Shown: positions 6,709 through 8,420 of the stretch, in pieces
Numbering within the stretch: position 1 is the stretch's first letter
How the letters are laid out: every line of letters begins with the position of its first letter
NCBI GenBank assembly: GCA_023416855.1
Contig: JAEZGU010000130.1
Coordinates: forward strand, 1-8,420
DNA: 8,420 nt
Reading direction: 5' to 3'
Origin: Bacillota bacterium
Lineage (GTDB): Bacteria; Bacillota; Clostridia; Tissierellales; Sedimentibacteraceae
The notes under the pieces: generated by a model
The model's input: only the letters and a program-made list of their open reading frames with translations
Databases searched by the model: none
What the model was told of the DNA's origin: nothing
Position numbers and translations under genes: made by a program

Positions 6709-7326
6709 TTATAGGACTCTTATAAGTTCCTCAAATCCATTTATAAATGTTGTTGGCTCATTTAAAGTACCAAAACCATATTGAGCATGTATGAAAGGTA
6801 TGCCTGCTTGTTTTGCAGCATCATAATCTCTCTGTGTGTCTCCAACATAAACAGCTTTTTTTAATTTATTTCTTTCAATTATAATCTTAATATTTTCACC
6901 CTTTGTTAACTTTGTTCTGCCATGGTTTTCATAATCACTAAAATATTTATCTAATTTATGGTATGCTAAAAATGTTTCAATGTATCCTTCCTGACAATTA
7001 CTAACAATATATAGACTATATTTCTTTAATAGTTCTTTTAATGTACTTTCTAAAGTAGGATATAATCTTCCACCATTTTTCTCTAATAATATCAGTTCAA
7101 ACTTACAGCATTCATCCATTATTTGCAAAACTTTATTTTCTTCAACTTCATGTAATATTATTGAAGCTATTTCTTTAATTGTCTTTCCCATGAGCCCTTT
7201 CATGTCTTCTATAGTCAATAAATAATTAATTTCATTATTTTTAAAAACTTCATTCCATGCATTTACAACTTCCTCTGTAGAATCCCACAAGGTTCCATCT
7301 AAATCAAATATAATAGCCTCTTTCAT
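6709..7326 (-). CDS. HAD-family phosphatase (phosphoglycolate phosphatase-like)
   Basis: This is a cytosolic haloacid dehalogenase-superfamily hydrolase of 205 residues, most likely a small-molecule phosphatase. Motif I is FDLDGT with nucleophile Asp8 and acid/base Asp10. A helical C1 cap spans about 15-85 (including the LMGKTIKEIASI segment). Motif II is the Ser of IVSN (Ser109). Motif III is probably Lys142 (LTKGENIK). Motif IV is VGDTQRDYDAA, with Asp163 and Asp167 binding magnesium. The substrate cannot be told from sequence; the layout is that of the Gph/PGMB-like group. The start ATG has GAGGAG five bases upstream. It is a single-gene unit: 150 bases separate it from the transposase gene and a strong terminator follows. 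It is intact. Confidence 0.9.
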   Translation of the reverse strand: MKEAIIFDLDGTLWDSTEEVVNAWNEVFKNNEINYLLTIEDMKGLMGKTIKEIASIILHEVEENKVLQIMDECCKFELILLEKNGGRLYPTLESTLKELLKKYSLYIVSNCQEGYIETFLAYHKLDKYFSDYENHGRTKLTKGENIKIIIERNKLKKAVYVGDTQRDYDAAKQAGIPFIHAQYGFGTLNEPTTFINGFEELIRVL

Positions 7327-7352
7327 AAATGCTCCTCATTAATTGTTTTTCA

Positions 7353-7380
7353 GTATTACCATAATTTTTAAGTATATCAA
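7353..7380 (-). promoter_or_regulatory. Possible sigma-A promoter for the HAD gene
   Basis: On the minus strand TTGATA (7380-7375) and TAATAC (7358-7353) are 16 bases apart, about 26 bases before the HAD start codon. The -35 box is good and the -10 box poor. In AT-rich DNA such pairs are common by chance, so this is a weak call. The rest of the 150-base gap (7327-7476) shows no gene. Confidence 0.3.
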
Positions 7381-7476
7381 CATGATTATTAATATTTCTG
7401 TATAATTTTGAATAGCTTTGTTAGTATACCGTTGCTGCGTTAAATTCAACATTGTAATTTCATTCCGAACCACATT

Positions 7477-8127
7477 CTACATTGCAATATTTTTCTTCAG
7501 ACAAATGAAACGTCCCCATGCCCGTCTATTTTGTGCCTCGTTATCAGTTAGCATGCTTCTTTCATCTAAATCCAAACATTTATCAGCATTACTCTCATTT
7601 ATATATTTAATAAAATTTTTTATTGCTTCTTCTCTATTACACGTACTAAAAAAATTGAGAACAAAGTCAGTTTCTGGTTTCCTAATATTTTTTATATAAT
7701 CATAGTAATTTGTCCAAGAATAATCTATGACATTTTTTACTATTTGTGCTTTAACGGGATTTTGAAAAACGTATCTAAGTGCCGTCAAAAAATATGCATC
7801 ATCTTCAATAGGTTCACTTTTAAAACGATCCTGAAATAAGTATCCTATCCTGTCATATTTTCTATTATACCAAAAAACAAAGCTTCCACATAGTCTACGC
7901 ATTACAGTTTCCAAAGGTTCTTTACCCTCTTTTATTAGCAGGTGTACATGATTATCCATTAAACAATAAGAAAAAAGTTGATATTCACAGATGTTTTTAT
8001 ATTTTTGTATGGTTTCAATGAATCTTAAAAAATCTTCTCTTTCAATAAATATTACTTGTCTGTTTATTCCTCGCATCACAATGTGATATATTCCACTTTC
8101 ACTCCTTTTTCTTGCAGCTCTTGGCAT
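7477..8127 (-). CDS. REP-associated tyrosine transposase (RAYT, Y1/IS200-like), probably C-terminally truncated
   Basis: This is a single-strand DNA transposase of the HUH/Y1 superfamily. The N-terminus MPRAARKRSESGIYHIVMRGINRQ is the hallmark of RAYT proteins. The HUH histidines are His60 and His62 in MDNHVHLLI, and the catalytic tyrosine is probably Tyr119 in ALRYVFQNPVKA. I chose the ATG at 8127 (216 residues) over an upstream TTG at 8175. A near-ideal ribosome binding site (AAAGGGGTGAT) precedes it, and a sigma-A promoter overlaps the would-be upstream extension. The family-like sequence runs to about residue 199 (KCLDLDERSMLTDNEAQ). From memory, long RAYTs continue there into a helix-turn-helix tail of roughly 60-80 residues. 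Here the frame instead reads through CATGGGGACGTTTC, a motif like those at element ends, and stops 17 residues later. The catalytic core is intact, but activity is uncertain. Confidence 0.88.
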   Translation of the reverse strand: MPRAARKRSESGIYHIVMRGINRQVIFIEREDFLRFIETIQKYKNICEYQLFSYCLMDNHVHLLIKEGKEPLETVMRRLCGSFVFWYNRKYDRIGYLFQDRFKSEPIEDDAYFLTALRYVFQNPVKAQIVKNVIDYSWTNYYDYIKNIRKPETDFVLNFFSTCNREEAIKNFIKYINESNADKCLDLDERSMLTDNEAQNRRAWGRFICLKKNIAM

Positions 8128-8146
8128 AAAATCACCCCTTTGGTAA

Positions 8147-8175
8147 TTTATACCATATGCGTCTATCTGTGACAA
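8147..8175 (-). promoter_or_regulatory. Sigma-A promoter of the transposase gene
   Basis: On the minus strand TTGTCA (8175-8170) and TATAAA (8152-8147) are separated by exactly 17 bases, with an extended -10 TGG before TATAAA. Each box matches consensus at five of six positions. Transcription would begin near 8140, giving a leader of only about 12 bases that consists almost entirely of the ribosome binding site. This placement excludes the upstream TTG start. Confidence 0.7.
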
Positions 8176-8264
8176 GACACTAATTTGAAGTTTATTAAAT
8201 TACTCTCTTTCTTTAGCGTATGTATTTAAATTATTTAAAGATGAAAGATGTCAGCAACCCCGTC

Positions 8265-8291
8265 CCCATGACACCCATGACACCCATGACA
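8265..8291. repeat. Three perfect tandem copies of CCCATGACA
   Basis: The 9-base unit CCCATGACA occurs three times without a break (8265-8273, 8274-8282, 8283-8291). The first copy overlaps the CGTCCCCATG end motif. ATGTCA (8248-8253) can pair with TGACAT (8287-8292) to enclose the array. It probably arose by slippage or repeated end processing beside the RAYT element. The rest of 8128-8326 shows only the transposase promoter. Confidence 0.8.
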
Positions 8292-8326
8292 TGCAGATTT
8301 TGTCTTTGGTCCACGCTTTTGATATT

Positions 8327-8420
8327 TTAGTGCTTCAGGTCCCTAATCTCGCCTACATTTACAATATAAAACTGTTCTGAGCCTGTTTTAACTGAAATAA
8401 TTATATTGTTTCGTATTTTT
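8327..8420 (-). CDS. Possible C-terminal fragment of an unidentified protein (partial, enters from right edge)
   Basis: One minus-strand frame is open from the window edge to a TAA at 8329-8327, giving 30 residues that end SVKTGSEQFYIVNVGEIRDLKH. The composition looks protein-like (alternating hydrophobic beta-type pattern, balanced charges), and the other two minus frames contain stops. Thirty codons is too short to be convincing, and no family is recognised. No terminator follows it. It could be the tail of the neighbouring gene or simply non-coding sequence upstream of the RAYT element. Confidence 0.3.
   Translation of the reverse strand, partial: KIRNNIIISVKTGSEQFYIVNVGEIRDLKH

Larger units (their letters stand above)
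7498..8293 (-). mobile_element. RAYT-bearing element with GGGGACG motifs at both sides of the transposase
   Basis: An identical 10-base CGTCCCCATG occurs at 7511-7520 and 8261-8270 in the same orientation, close to the two ends of the transposase gene. Outside these, AGACAAAT (7498-7505) and ATTTTGTCT (about 8297-8305) are roughly inverted. The borders given are approximate and inferred. RAYT genes are usually single-copy domesticated elements rather than selfish insertion sequences, and I see no clear target duplication. Confidence 0.4.

Noticed and set aside
7418..7699. 93-codon plus-strand open frame with hydrophobic segments
   Set aside because: Antisense to the end of the transposase gene; the hydrophobic look comes from the AT-rich complement.
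8128..8175. Sixteen-residue N-terminal extension of the transposase from a TTG start
   Set aside because: The TTG is part of a strong -35 box, the family begins at MPRAARK, and the good ribosome binding site serves the ATG at 8127.
8265..8291. Tandem repeat as a possible CRISPR array
   Set aside because: Units are 9 bases with no spacers, and no cas genes are present.
8235..8342. Minus-strand frame with overlapping CxxCH motifs (CHGCHGCHGD) that could suggest a heme-binding peptide
   Set aside because: It lacks a start codon, is bounded by close stops, and the motif is created by the 9-base tandem repeat read in one frame.

Overview
The window is AT-rich and uses Firmicute-like signals (AGGAGG-type ribosome binding sites, dense co-oriented genes). 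It carries sporulation genes (yqfC, yqfD) ahead of phoH, ybeY, cdd, era and recO, the arrangement typical of endospore-forming Clostridia and their relatives. A genus cannot be named from the sequence alone. All genes I accept lie on the minus strand, so transcription runs from high to low coordinates.

Right end (about 7330-8420): a short possible C-terminal gene fragment touches the window edge. It is followed by an IS200/IS605-like Y1 transposase of the REP-associated (RAYT) type. This gene has its own strong promoter and a near-ideal ribosome binding site. Its 3' end looks truncated: the reading frame runs into a copy of a GGGGAC-type motif that also lies just upstream of the gene.

Middle (6709-7326): a stand-alone HAD-family phosphatase gene, closed by a clear intrinsic terminator at 6645-6672. 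A 237-base gap then separates it from the main operon. The gap holds the terminator, a long imperfect hairpin, a tentative promoter and a 56-base REPIN-like palindrome (GGGGAC...GTCCCC) lying directly against the yqfC ribosome binding site.

Main operon (1-6471): yqfC, yqfD, phoH, ybeY, a DUF3048 lipoprotein, cdd, era, recO and a DUF4342 protein that runs off the left edge. Spacings are 2-17 bases and two junctions overlap (phoH/ybeY and era/recO), so this is almost certainly one transcription unit. It links spore development (YqfC/YqfD) with RNA and ribosome maturation (PhoH, YbeY, Era), pyrimidine salvage (Cdd) and recombination repair (RecO). Compared with the usual clostridial order as I remember it, the 7TM-HD gene (yqfF/pgpH) and dgkA are absent and a DUF3048 lipoprotein sits in the dgkA position.

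The most interesting signal is the relation between the RAYT gene and the REPIN-like palindrome about 1 kb away, which appears to form most of the 5' leader of the sporulation/housekeeping operon.
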